From Haloarcula ordinaria (GTDB lineage Archaea; Halobacteriota; Halobacteria; Halobacteriales; Haloarculaceae), in contig NZ_CP119790.1 of the NCBI RefSeq assembly GCF_029338275.1, positions 248,001 through 312,000 of the forward strand: a DNA stretch of 64,000 bases, given 5' to 3'. Below the pieces are notes generated by a model, which was not told where the DNA came from, searched no databases, and saw only the letters and a list, made by a program, of their open reading frames with translations. Shown here piece by piece: positions 53,867 through 63,195 of this stretch (positions are counted from its first letter, which is position 1; each line of letters starts with the position of its first letter). The translations under genes and the position numbers were made by a program.

Positions 53867-56119
53867 TCAGTCCTCGAAGTTCGCGACCAGATTCTCCGCG
53901 GCGCGCAGACAGACCGCCCACATCGTCAGCGTCGGGTTAATACTCGGGCACATCGGGAACGCGGCCCCGCTGTAGACATACAGTCCCGGCGTATCGTGTA
54001 CTTCGAGGTCGGCGTCGACCACGGACTGTTCCGGCTCGGTCCCCATCCGACAGCCACCAAGGTCGTGGCTGCTTCCGACACCGGTGAATGCGGGTCCACC
54101 CCACGTCTCCGTCGCACCCATCTCGTCTAAGATCTCGGTGGCCTTGCCGCGGAAGAACTCGTGGAGTTTGCGCTCGTTCTCCCGTAAGTCGTAGGTGATG
54201 CGGAGGACCGGCATCCCCTCGCCGCTCTCGTCGGTCTTCTGCGGGTCCAGTTCGATGTAGTTCGACTCGTACGGGAGATTCGTCGACTGGATCCGGACGG
54301 CACCCCAGTGATTCCATTCTTTGAGGTGGTCCTTGTACTCTTTCCCCCACGATGAGACGTCTTCGGGTAGCGTCGCCTGACTAATCTGGAGCGGGAGGAG
54401 CTGGTTCTCCGTCCCCAAGGTCGACCCGCCGACGAATCCGTGCTTGGCGGAGTCGAACGCTGCAGAGTCATAGTCGTCGAGGATGATGCCTTGAGCGGCC
54501 GGCCCGGTGTGACGATTGAACACGGTGTCAGGGAAATACCCGCTCACGTCCGAGAACATCTTGGTCATGAAATGCTTGCCCACTTGGCCGTGATTGTTCC
54601 CGAGTCCATCGGGGTGGGTCTCGTCTGTGGAGTGCAGCATGAGACGGATGTTCTCGAAGGTGTAGGAGGCGAGGATGACCGTCTTCGCGTGCTGTGTTCG
54701 GCGGTCTCCGTTCGCGTCGAGGTACTCGACACCGGTCACTTCACCGTCGTCATCAGTCAGGATTTCGACGACTCGACAGTACGTTCGGAGGTCCAGATTA
54801 CCAGTCCGAAGCGCCCGTGGAATGCTGGACAAGCCCGGGTGCCACTTGGCGTCGTTGAACGACCCGAAACCACTGTTCCAGGCGCAGTACGTCGTCCCCG
54901 GGCGACCATCGTAGGGTTCGCTGTTGACGCCGACCGGGACCGGATAGGGGTTGAGATCCATGTCTTCGACGACGTCAGTGAAGATTTCGCCCTGACGGAA
55001 CGGTCGAAACGGTTTGTTCGGTAATGGCTCGCTCCGTTCTACGTAGGGGTTGCTGTCGTTCCCAGAGATACCGACTTCGTGTTCCACGCGGGTGTAGTAC
55101 GGTTCGAGCTCGTCGTAGCTCAGAGGCCAGTCAGCAACCGTGCAGTTGTCCGGAAGCGCGTCTTCGCTCCACTGTTCTTCGACGAACGACCGATAGCGAA
55201 AGTGGTGCGGGTGGAACCGCCGAAGCCACGCCCCGTAGTGGATGACTGACCCGCCGACGCTGTTCATCATACGGCCCAGCGAAAAGGTCGCCTCTCGCGT
55301 TTCGTCGTTTTCACTCCTGCGCCACTGTGGCGTCTCCTTGTTGAACTTCTCACCCATTCCAGCACGCCGGTAGTAGGCATGGCCGAGCTCGTCGGGGATG
55401 AAATCGTCCTTGGTACGCCACGGTCCTGCCTCCAGTGCGACGACATCGAGTCCCGCTTCTGCGAACACCGGTGCAACGAGACCACCCATCGCTCCCATCC
55501 CAACCATCACCACGTCGGCTTCGTCGGTTGGTGCTTTCGCACCCGCCTGTGGATCGAACCCGTCGATATCGGGGGGGCCACCGTCGGAACTGTTCTCAGG
55601 GTCGAAGCCAAGGTCGGCCATCGACTGATACTCACCGCCCTTGGTCACCGGTTCATCTGTAAGGTTCTCTTCGGCGGAGTTTTCGAGGTGTACGCCGGGG
55701 TGACCGAGCACTTTCCACCCCTTCTTGTCTTTGTTCCCGCCGTATGCTGGGTCGGCGAAAAGCCCCTCCTGGAGATGTTGACGGAGCAATTCGAAGAACT
55801 CCTCCTGTGGCGGCGTGTGAAAATCCGAGAGGTCACCAGTTTCGAGGCGTCCGATGAGTACGTCCTGCTCCTCCGGCGCACACTCGACGAACGGGGCGCC
55901 GTATTCTGCCTCGGCATTTCGGTCAAGTGCATCGATACCCAGTTGATACCACCGTTTCTGCTCTTCGTACTCCCCATCGAGTGCTCGATCGACGTACCGT
56001 GTGACGCCTATCTCGGTCGCACCGGGATCGTCGTCAGCTGGAAACATCCGTTCGAACAGCGCGGAGACGGTCCGAGAGCGATGTGCATTGAACGTCAATA
56101 ATGTGTCTACGTCACTCAT
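53867..56119 (-). CDS. Fused gluconate-2-dehydrogenase subunit 3 / GMC flavoprotein oxidoreductase
   Basis: 750 residues. Residues about 1-160 resemble the small (subunit 3) component of membrane-bound gluconate 2-dehydrogenase: LFERMFPADDDPGATEIGVT, RYVDRALDGEYEEQKRWYQL. From about 200 a GMC oxidoreductase: FAD site VVMVGMGAMGGLVAPVFAEA, SVGGSVIHYGAWLRRF, and near the C-terminus GVGSSHDLGGCRMGTEPEQS and SINPTLTMWAVCLRAAENLV. These parts are normally separate proteins. It likely oxidises a sugar acid, alcohol or polyol and passes electrons to the respiratory chain; substrate unknown. No Tat signal is visible at the N-terminus. Confidence 0.88.
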   Translation of the reverse strand: MSDVDTLLTFNAHRSRTVSALFERMFPADDDPGATEIGVTRYVDRALDGEYEEQKRWYQLGIDALDRNAEAEYGAPFVECAPEEQDVLIGRLETGDLSDFHTPPQEEFFELLRQHLQEGLFADPAYGGNKDKKGWKVLGHPGVHLENSAEENLTDEPVTKGGEYQSMADLGFDPENSSDGGPPDIDGFDPQAGAKAPTDEADVVMVGMGAMGGLVAPVFAEAGLDVVALEAGPWRTKDDFIPDELGHAYYRRAGMGEKFNKETPQWRRSENDETREATFSLGRMMNSVGGSVIHYGAWLRRFHPHHFRYRSFVEEQWSEDALPDNCTVADWPLSYDELEPYYTRVEHEVGISGNDSNPYVERSEPLPNKPFRPFRQGEIFTDVVEDMDLNPYPVPVGVNSEPYDGRPGTTYCAWNSGFGSFNDAKWHPGLSSIPRALRTGNLDLRTYCRVVEILTDDDGEVTGVEYLDANGDRRTQHAKTVILASYTFENIRLMLHSTDETHPDGLGNNHGQVGKHFMTKMFSDVSGYFPDTVFNRHTGPAAQGIILDDYDSAAFDSAKHGFVGGSTLGTENQLLPLQISQATLPEDVSSWGKEYKDHLKEWNHWGAVRIQSTNLPYESNYIELDPQKTDESGEGMPVLRITYDLRENERKLHEFFRGKATEILDEMGATETWGGPAFTGVGSSHDLGGCRMGTEPEQSVVDADLEVHDTPGLYVYSGAAFPMCPSINPTLTMWAVCLRAAENLVANFED

Positions 56120-56146
56120 ATACCCTACAACCTGAGTCTACACTGT

Positions 56147-56192
56147 ATTAAATCGTGGTGCTGTGGCGAATCGAACCACTTCGTGGTTCGAT
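56147..56192 (-). promoter_or_regulatory. Promoter and 10-base inverted repeat upstream of the GMC gene
   Basis: TATA-like GATTTAATAC on the minus strand (about 56147-56156) lies about 30 bases before the ATG at 56119. Directly upstream is a perfect inverted repeat ATCGAACCAC / GTGGTTCGAT with a TTC centre (56170-56192). Placed upstream of the TATA/BRE, it fits an activator site, plausibly for the IclR protein encoded 450 bases away. Confidence 0.6.
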
Positions 56193-56607
56193 GTGTACGT
56201 GAATTCACCAGACAATAACTGATAGTCAGTTGTGAAATCACTGATTCCGAGCGCAGTGGCCTCGATACGTTTGGAGTCCCGAAGGCCGTCAAATACGAAG
56301 AAACAGATTCGCCTATTACGAATCCTGTTGGCAGTACCACGAGTGTGGTTTTTCGGCGATTTCGTGCGGGAAGTTCGACAGTCGGACTAGCTATGGAAAT
56401 TACTAACAGCCGTATCAGTGCTATTCGCGTGGCGTCGACCTCGAGCCAGAGAATATAGTAACATGCGTACGGATGTTATTTCCGTGGGCCACACAACGGG
56501 GGAACGAGACAGCGGTAAATAGATTCGGATATAGCGAATAATGAAACAGCAAGCCCCTGAAACAGAAAATTCGACCTTCTGAAGAAATTCGCAACCGACA
56601 AATCAGT
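56193..56607. other. Intergenic stretch between GMC and IclR genes
   Basis: About 415 AT-richer bases with no credible gene. The strong inverted repeat lies at its left end and the IclR promoter at its right end. Confidence 0.4.
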
Positions 56608-56617
56608 AACAATTATA
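56608..56617 (+). promoter_or_regulatory. TATA box of the IclR gene
   Basis: ACAATTATATGG lies 27-36 bases before the ATG at 56644. It overlaps the alternative ATG at 56617, which can therefore be excluded. Confidence 0.55.
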
Positions 56618-56643
56618 TGGAATCGTGTGCCAGATTAGGGCAG

Positions 56644-57411
56644 ATGACCGGAGAAACGCCACCGAGACGGACTGTGAAGGCAACAGAAACAGTCTTCGAG
56701 ATTATCGAATTCTTGGACGCAGACAGCCTAAGCGGCGTCACTGATATCGCGTCGGCGCTCGACCTCGCCCCCAGTACCGTCCACAAACATCTCACGACCC
56801 TCGTCGCACAGGAGTATGTGATTAAAGAGGACAGACAGTATCGTCTGGGCTTCCGATTCTACGAGCAGGGGCAGAAAGTCCGGCGAGCGTCACCACTAGC
56901 ACAGATAGCGGAAGACCCGATCGAGGAACTCGCGAACACGACTGGCGAAGTCGTCTGGGTGTTCGTCGAGGAACACGGGTACGCTGTTCATCTGTTGAAA
57001 GCCGTCGGCGACCACGGTGTCCAGACTCACGGTGAGCTCGGAAAGCGGTCGCAGTTGCATCACTTGGCGTCGGGGAAAGCGATCCTCGCCCATCTCCCAC
57101 AGGAACGCGTCGACGAGATACTCGATGGTGACACCCTACCAGCGAAGACAGAGAACACTGTAACCGACGTGGATGAACTGACTGAGGAGTTGGCGACTGT
57201 GCGGGAACGAGGATACGCGTTCAATACCGAGGAGACTGTCCTTGGACTTCAAACTGTCGGGGCCCCGATACTGAAAGACCGACGCGACGTCGTCGGAGCA
57301 GTGAGCGTCTGCGGGCCAGCAACGCGGATGCAGGGAGCGCGGCTGGAGTCAGACATCCCCGAAGCACTATTGAGGACGACGAACCAAATAGAACTACAGT
57401 TGTCCTACTGA
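56644..57411 (+). CDS. IclR-family transcriptional regulator
   Basis: 255 residues from MTGETPPRRTVKATETVFEI. N-terminal winged helix (FLDADSLSGVTDIASALDLA, PSTVHKHLTTLVAQEYVIKE) and C-terminal effector domain (SQLHHLASGKAILAHLPQER, GYAFNTEETVLGLQTVGAPI, VVGAVSVCGPATRM). Haloarchaeal IclR proteins such as XacR and RhcR activate sugar-catabolic genes; by analogy this one probably controls the flanking catabolic genes. Confidence 0.9.
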   Translation: MTGETPPRRTVKATETVFEIIEFLDADSLSGVTDIASALDLAPSTVHKHLTTLVAQEYVIKEDRQYRLGFRFYEQGQKVRRASPLAQIAEDPIEELANTTGEVVWVFVEEHGYAVHLLKAVGDHGVQTHGELGKRSQLHHLASGKAILAHLPQERVDEILDGDTLPAKTENTVTDVDELTEELATVRERGYAFNTEETVLGLQTVGAPILKDRRDVVGAVSVCGPATRMQGARLESDIPEALLRTTNQIELQLSY

Positions 57412-57504
57412 TAGCCAAGCGGCTCTCGTTTCTCGGGTCTATCAGCCTGCTGAGTGACCCATAGATTTATTGAAGCCGCCGCAAGTCATAGACGTGAAAT
57501 ACCG

Positions 57505-58551
57505 ATGTCAGCAGAGACGCTTACCCCAGAATTAGTGAATCGAGTCGCCCGCTACACGACTGAGCGTGATATGGAGGCCGAAGATTGGGAGAAAGCCGTC
57601 GCTCTCAATGGCCTCGTAGCTACGGAGAAAGCGACGTACGTCGACGCCGCCCGGTCGCTCGTCGACCGCTCAATCGCGACCCAGACGAGTGCTGGACAGC
57701 TCACATACGGATCGCTCGACTACAAGCCGTGGATCGACCGCACAGAACTCAGCTCGTTCAAGGGGCAGTCAGACCCTGCCGCGGTCGGACACGCAGTCCT
57801 CGATTTCTACCGTAAAACCGACGAGGCGGAGTATCGCGATGCCGCACGACGACAGTTCGAGTTCTTCGACGACGTTGAGCGAACCGAAGAAGGTGGGATT
57901 CCGCACATCCGTGAACGGACGGAACTCTGGGTCGACGCGATATACATGGTCTGTCCGTTCTTCGCTCGCTACGGTGAACTCGTAGACGAGGCGGGATTCG
58001 ACGAAGCAGTCCAGCAGATTCGCCTCCAGTCGAAGTACTTGCAGGACCCCCATACTGGCCTGTTCCGCCACGCCTGGCGCGAGTGTCCCAACATGTATCC
58101 GTCCAGTACGTTCTGGTCGCGCGGCAATGGCTGGGCCGCTGCTGGGATGCTCGACACCCTCGAACTGCTGCCCGAGGACCACGAGGGGCGTGCAGACATC
58201 GAATCGGCATTCCGGGAACTCGCTGCGGCCGCATTGGAGTTACAGGACGACAGCGGGTACTGGCATCACATAATCGACGACCGGACCACTCCGTTGGAGG
58301 CGTCGGGAACACTCATGTTCAGTTACGCATTCAAGCAGGCATACGATGCTGGTGTTCTCGAAGACGAAGCGTATGCAACAGCGGCTCGCCGCGGTATCGA
58401 TATCTGCTGTGGGGTAGTCGACGAAGACGGTGCCGTTCACCGTATCTCGGAACCACCAGGCGGTGAGCGAATGCCGCTGGGCGTCACCTCGTACGGTCAG
58501 GGGTGGTTCTTGCTCGCAGCGAGCCAATTCGAGGACGGGAAGCTCGCGTAG
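57505..58551 (+). CDS. Glycoside hydrolase family 88/105-type unsaturated glucuronyl/rhamnogalacturonyl hydrolase
   Basis: 348 residues from MSAETLTPELVNRVARYTTE, no signal peptide, so cytosolic. (alpha/alpha)6-barrel pattern with RTELWVDAIYMVCPFFARYG and FWSRGNGWAAAGMLDTLELL, WHHIIDDRTTPLEASGTLMF. The Asp of WVDAIY and that of the HHIIDD region are the likely catalytic acids. It would hydrate and cleave unsaturated uronyl disaccharides left by polysaccharide lyases. No lyase is present in the window. Downstream of the IclR gene, same strand, 93 bases away. Ends in TAG. Confidence 0.85.
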   Translation: MSAETLTPELVNRVARYTTERDMEAEDWEKAVALNGLVATEKATYVDAARSLVDRSIATQTSAGQLTYGSLDYKPWIDRTELSSFKGQSDPAAVGHAVLDFYRKTDEAEYRDAARRQFEFFDDVERTEEGGIPHIRERTELWVDAIYMVCPFFARYGELVDEAGFDEAVQQIRLQSKYLQDPHTGLFRHAWRECPNMYPSSTFWSRGNGWAAAGMLDTLELLPEDHEGRADIESAFRELAAAALELQDDSGYWHHIIDDRTTPLEASGTLMFSYAFKQAYDAGVLEDEAYATAARRGIDICCGVVDEDGAVHRISEPPGGERMPLGVTSYGQGWFLLAASQFEDGKLA

Positions 58552-58689
58552 GTCACTCGCCGTATTCCGTCGCCGCTCGTAGGCAACCCGCGGGCCGCTC
58601 GCGCTCAGCTAGATTCGGACACCGCTCATCGGAAGCGGTTTTAGAAAAAATGGCGCAACTGTGACCCCGTTCGAGCATGGCCGTCGGCT

Positions 58690-60153
58690 CTACTCACCGA
58701 TGCCGATGTTGGCACAGACGTTTTTCGATTGCGTGTAGTGCTTGACCGCCTCGGTGCTCTTCTCGCGGCCAATTCCGCTCTTTTTGAACCCACCGAACGG
58801 CGTCTCGATGCCCTCGGCGAACCACTCGTTGATGTAGACGCCTCCGGCTTCGACATCCCGAGCAAATCGATGTGCCCGGTTGAGGTCTGCGGTGAAGATG
58901 CCTGCGGTGAGTCCGAATTCAGTGTCGTTGGCCTTCTCGATGGCTTCCTGTTCGTCAGAAAACGAGATTGCAGGGAGAATCGGGCCGAATATCTCCTCTT
59001 GTGCGAGACGACTGTCGTTACTGGCACCTGCGAAGACTGTCGGACCGATAAAGTACCCCTCGCGGTCCAGTACCTCACCACCATAGAACGGTTCGCCGAC
59101 CTCTTTTCTCCCCACGTCGAGATATGACTTCACCTTCTCGTACTGACCTTCGTCAATCATCGGTCCCATATCCGGATCTTCTGACCCAGGACCGACTTCG
59201 AGGGCGTCGAGTCGATCCGCCAGGTTGTCGAGGAACTCGTCGTAGATGTCCTCGTGGACGAGGAGTCGGGACCCGGCAGAACAGCACTGGCCGCTGACCA
59301 TAGTGAACAAACCTGCGACAGCGTTGTCGAGCGCGAGGTCCATATCGGCGTCGGGGAAGACGACGTTCGGTCCCTTCCCACCGAGTTCGAGATTAGCGGG
59401 GGTTATCTGCTGGGCAGCCAGTTCAGCGACTTTCCGCCCAGTCTCGACGGACCCGGTGAACGTAACGCAGTCGATATTGGGGTGGCCAGCGAGTGGTGCG
59501 CCTGCTTCGGCACCGAATCCAGTAACGACGTTGAGGGCCCCGTCGGGTAGCCCCGCCTCATGGGCGATTTTGGCGATAGTGAGTGCACCAAGCGGCGTTT
59601 GTTCGGCGGGCTTGACCACGGCTGTGTTCCCCGTGGCTAGTGCGACGGCGACGCTTCGAGCGAAAATCGAGAGTGGGAAATTCCACGGGGCGATGTGCGC
59701 AGTTACTCCCAATGGTTCCCGGTAGGTGAAGTCGACGTACTCCCGTCCTCGGGGAATCTGTTCACCATGAACCTTGTCGGCGATGCCAGCGTAGAAATCG
59801 AAGGCGTCTGCACATCCTTCAGCCTCACCACGGGCTTCCGAAATCGGCTTGCCGTTCTCGAGTGTCGTCAGTTGCGCCAGCGTCTCGACGTTCGCTCGTA
59901 ACGCCACCGCGATGTCTCGAAGCGTTTCGCTTCGCGCTTTTGGATTCGTACGCCTCCAGTCATCGAGAGCCGCATTTGCGGCGTCGACAGCGTACTCTAT
60001 GTCGGCTTCACGTCCTCTCGCAACTTCGGCTATCACGTCAGTCGTAGCCGGGTCGTTGACGTCGAACGTCCCGTTGTTCTCGGCGTCGACGTGTTCCCCG
60101 TCGACGAACAGTTGATACTTCTCTTGTCGATCAACGGTGCTATCTGACGACAT
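58690..60153 (-). CDS. NAD(P)-dependent aldehyde dehydrogenase
   Basis: 487 residues. APWNFPLSIFARS, catalytic Glu in LELGGKGPN, catalytic Cys in VSGQCCSAGSR, and the C-terminal FGGFKKSGIGREKS. A complete ALDH superfamily enzyme, most like the broad betaine/hydroxymuconic/lactaldehyde-type group; substrate unclear. An inverted repeat lies between its TATA (minus strand CTTATCATT, about 60173-60181) and ATG. Confidence 0.9.
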   Translation of the reverse strand: MSSDSTVDRQEKYQLFVDGEHVDAENNGTFDVNDPATTDVIAEVARGREADIEYAVDAANAALDDWRRTNPKARSETLRDIAVALRANVETLAQLTTLENGKPISEARGEAEGCADAFDFYAGIADKVHGEQIPRGREYVDFTYREPLGVTAHIAPWNFPLSIFARSVAVALATGNTAVVKPAEQTPLGALTIAKIAHEAGLPDGALNVVTGFGAEAGAPLAGHPNIDCVTFTGSVETGRKVAELAAQQITPANLELGGKGPNVVFPDADMDLALDNAVAGLFTMVSGQCCSAGSRLLVHEDIYDEFLDNLADRLDALEVGPGSEDPDMGPMIDEGQYEKVKSYLDVGRKEVGEPFYGGEVLDREGYFIGPTVFAGASNDSRLAQEEIFGPILPAISFSDEQEAIEKANDTEFGLTAGIFTADLNRAHRFARDVEAGGVYINEWFAEGIETPFGGFKKSGIGREKSTEAVKHYTQSKNVCANIGIGE

Positions 60154-60155
60154 AG

Positions 60156-60173
60156 CGGACCCACGTCGGTCCG
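60156..60173. promoter_or_regulatory. Inverted repeat before the aldehyde dehydrogenase start
   Basis: CGGACC / GGTCCG, 6-base arms with a 6-base spacer (CACGTC). It lies just upstream of the ATG at 60153, where a bound repressor would cover the transcription start. Confidence 0.35.
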
Positions 60174-60340
60174 AATGATAAGTGTACCGTCGATGGGGGC
60201 ACAGACGAGGTGTCGACCTGCTGGCTGGTGCCCTTGACCCACATTCCGTTCAGTACTCTGTTCAGGCAGGTCCGGTAGTTCAGAGTCCGGCGCACACAAT
60301 GAGGGAAAAGACTATTTTGACACAATTCGAGCATTCAGTC

Positions 60341-61510
60341 ATGCCACGAGCGCTAGATGACCTGACAGTCGTTAGTTTCGGACAAATCGCACAAGGCCCG
60401 GTCGCGACACAGATGCTCGCTGACCTCGGTGCCGAAGTCCTCAAGATAGAACGCCCCGGCGGTGAGTGGATGCGGAACTTCTCGATGGCGAACGAATATC
60501 CCGAGGGAGAGAGTCTCCATTTTCAGTTTTTCAACAGGAATAAACGCAGTATCGAACTCGATATCAAAGACGAGGAACACCGAGCGGTCCTCTACGACCT
60601 CTGTGAGGAAGCCGACGTCGTCGTCGAGAACTTCCGGCCGGGCGTCATGGACCGCCTCGGATTCGGGTACGAGGAACTCTCCGACTCGAACCCCGGCCTA
60701 ATCTACGCAAGCGCATCCGGATTTGGCTCGACTGGACCGTACGTCGACCGACCTGGACAGGACCTCATCGTGCAGGGGATGAGCGGCTTGATGAGCATCA
60801 CCGGTGACCGTGACGACCTGCCGACTCCGCAGGGTATCGCCATTGCCGACCTCCACTCCGCGACCTACCTCGCTTTCGGCATACTCGCCGCCCTCCACTA
60901 CCGAGACCGGACCGGTGAGGGCCAACGCATCGAAGGCGATCTGTTGAGCGCGACAGTGGATCTCCAACTACAAGAGATTGGAACCTACGCGAACAGTGGC
61001 GCAGATCTCGAAAGAGGGGCACATGGGCTCGGAAACATCTATCACCCAGCACCCTACGGCGTCTACGAAACGGCTGACGGCCACCTGGTCCTCTCTCTCG
61101 TGATGCCGTCGGAGCTTGGTGAGATACTCGATATTGACGAAATAAAGGATGTCACCACCTGGGAGGAGGCGTACGACGACAGAGACCAGATAATGGCGAG
61201 TATCGGGGATGTGTTGCGAACGGACACAACTGAAGCGTGGATGGACAAGCTGCTCGAACACGACGTCTGGTGTGGTCCCGTCCAAGATATCCCGGCCGTC
61301 GTGGAGGATCCGCAGGTGGAAGAAAACGAGATGCTCCAGACCGTCGACCACCCTACTCTGGGTGAGCTGACAGTGACTGGAACGCCGATACGGATGAGTG
61401 AAACGCCGCCGGATATCCGTCGACATCCGCCGCTTGCTGGCGAACACACGGAAGAGATACTCGATGAGCTTGGCTATCCAACAGATCTCTCAGCCACAGA
61501 TGACGAATAG
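60341..61510 (+). CDS. Family III (CaiB/BaiF) CoA-transferase
   Basis: 389 residues from MPRALDDLTVVSFGQIAQGP; TATA-like ACTATTTTG lies about 25 bases upstream. ADLGAEVLKIERPGG, LDIKDEEHRAVLYDLCEEAD, VVENFRPGVMDRLGFGYEEL and the catalytic Asp in IAIADLHSATYLAFGILAAL. It moves CoA between organic acids without ATP. It may supply the thioester for the synthetase/hydratase pathway upstream. Ends in TAG. Confidence 0.9.
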   Translation: MPRALDDLTVVSFGQIAQGPVATQMLADLGAEVLKIERPGGEWMRNFSMANEYPEGESLHFQFFNRNKRSIELDIKDEEHRAVLYDLCEEADVVVENFRPGVMDRLGFGYEELSDSNPGLIYASASGFGSTGPYVDRPGQDLIVQGMSGLMSITGDRDDLPTPQGIAIADLHSATYLAFGILAALHYRDRTGEGQRIEGDLLSATVDLQLQEIGTYANSGADLERGAHGLGNIYHPAPYGVYETADGHLVLSLVMPSELGEILDIDEIKDVTTWEEAYDDRDQIMASIGDVLRTDTTEAWMDKLLEHDVWCGPVQDIPAVVEDPQVEENEMLQTVDHPTLGELTVTGTPIRMSETPPDIRRHPPLAGEHTEEILDELGYPTDLSATDDE

Positions 61511-61923
61511 CGACACGGAGGACTGTCCCGAAGGAGTAGTGTGAGAGAATAGATTTGATCGAGCGGGTATCGACTGTGTTGTCCGATCGCTCTCTAATCG
61601 GATGTCGTAAAATCGTCCCAGAAATCCGTCTTGTATTCGCGCGCTGAACTTTAAACTCAGTACTATGTGGGTGCAACCGTGCTTTCGTGCTTAAAAGTCC
61701 GGTTTAGAATACATATTAGGGTTGAACAATTTTCTTTGTGTCCAAATAGGGGCATATAGAGATGCAGATTTCAAAATCGATTCCGCGATACTGCTACAGA
61801 TTCTCAGTCATGCTCGATTGCGCTCTAACCCGTATCCGGTTTCGAGAGATAGGATCCGATCTGAACCACTGTGCAGACAACGGCCACACCTAATCTAGCA
61901 AGCAAACGCTGGCGTCACCGCTC
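61511..61923. other. Gene-free AT-rich stretch
   Basis: About 410 bases with several TATA-like and A/T runs (for example AACTTTAAACTC, AATACATATTAGG). No open frame of note. A non-coding RNA cannot be excluded. Confidence 0.35.
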
Positions 61924-62883
61924 TCACACTCCCCCTGCTGGGTCGTCCGGAAAGAGGCTCTGCGCGATGTAGGCTGAGACGACCCAGTTCGGTTCGTCGA
62001 CTACCTCGTTGATCTTCAGGTCCGCTGCGACCGAACAGAGGACGTAGGCCTCTTGTTTGGTGAGCCCGCGGCGGTCGTGGAGATGCTCGATCAGCTGACG
62101 GACAGCGTCTTTCGATGCAGCCATGAGGTCGTCCCGGATGCCCGTCGTCGCGTACATCTTCTCGTCATGGCCGGAGGGTGTGAACGGACCGTTGGTCTCG
62201 AACTGTGGCGTGTCGATGTCCAGATCCTTGCGAAGTGTGAGGCGAGTGGTGACCGTCGTCGGTGTCTCTATGGCGCTTATACAGACCTCTCCATCACCTT
62301 GTGCGGCGTGGCCGTCACCGATACTGAACAGCGCATCCGTGACAGCAACCGGCAGATAGACAACCGACCCGGCGGAGAGGTGCTTGATGTCCATGTTCCC
62401 GCCAACGGCGCGCGGTGGCCCAGTCTCGTGTGTACCCGCCTCTGCTGGGGCGACGCCGACCACCCCCGGGAACGGTGCGGTTGGTACTTCGATGCCCTGC
62501 TCGAAGTGCGCGACGTCTTCGTCCAGGTCCCAGTGGTAGAGATACGGGTCTGAGAACATCTCGGGCAGCAAGCCGACGTTGCGGTCACCCGAGCGGATCA
62601 GCGTGTATCCCCAGTCGGCGTGGTCGACGTCGAGAATCTCGACTTGGAGGACGTCCCCCGGTTCGGCACCTTCGACGGCGACCGGGCCGGTAAGATGGTG
62701 GCCGACGAACTCGATGTCTGGGAGGTCGGCAGAGTCCGTCTCCGGGGTGATATTGGGACCACTGTCGTTGAGACAGTCGAACTGGACGACCGCTCCAGAT
62801 TCCACTTCGAGCGCTGGCGGAATGTCGTTGTTCCAGGACGTGTGCAACGCTGATTCGTGACTGAGTGTTCTGTCGACGTTCAT
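61924..62883 (-). CDS. Acetamidase/formamidase family protein
   Basis: 319 residues from MNVDRTLSHESALHTSWNND. Family signatures GHHLTGPVAVEGAEPGDVLQ, GVVGVAPAEAGTHETGPPRA, VGGNMDIKHLSAGSVVYLPV and IGDGHAAQGDGEVCISAIET, including metal-binding His and Asp residues. Cytosolic amide hydrolase releasing ammonia from formamide or acetamide-like compounds. Divergent from the cyclase gene. Confidence 0.9.
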   Translation of the reverse strand: MNVDRTLSHESALHTSWNNDIPPALEVESGAVVQFDCLNDSGPNITPETDSADLPDIEFVGHHLTGPVAVEGAEPGDVLQVEILDVDHADWGYTLIRSGDRNVGLLPEMFSDPYLYHWDLDEDVAHFEQGIEVPTAPFPGVVGVAPAEAGTHETGPPRAVGGNMDIKHLSAGSVVYLPVAVTDALFSIGDGHAAQGDGEVCISAIETPTTVTTRLTLRKDLDIDTPQFETNGPFTPSGHDEKMYATTGIRDDLMAASKDAVRQLIEHLHDRRGLTKQEAYVLCSVAADLKINEVVDEPNWVVSAYIAQSLFPDDPAGGV

Positions 62884-63155
62884 CGATATGCTAGTTCTGA
62901 GTGAGGCGCTTACAACTTTGGATGGGGTGGCCCACGAAATAAGTGCAATCCTCGACATCGTTATCCGGAACTCGGCCGTAACTATACGGAGAGGCCGTCC
63001 GCTCGAACGAACGGTATCGAGAGGTCGACGTACTGTGTTAGACTCACGTTATATCTCTCGCACGCCAGTACTGTCGGGTACCGGAGGTCGCTACCCCCGC
63101 TGGAGTGGCTTGCGGACTACCACCATTCACGCTTACCCGGACGTGGATAGGATGG

Positions 63156-63169
63156 CAAACCGTACGGTT
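63156..63169. promoter_or_regulatory. Perfect 14-base palindrome before the cyclase gene
   Basis: AAACCGTACGGTTT, 27-40 bases before the ATG at 63196, exactly where the TATA element would be expected. A likely repressor site. Confidence 0.5.
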
Positions 63170-63195
63170 TTGAGGACCCACCCGTTGGCCAGTGT

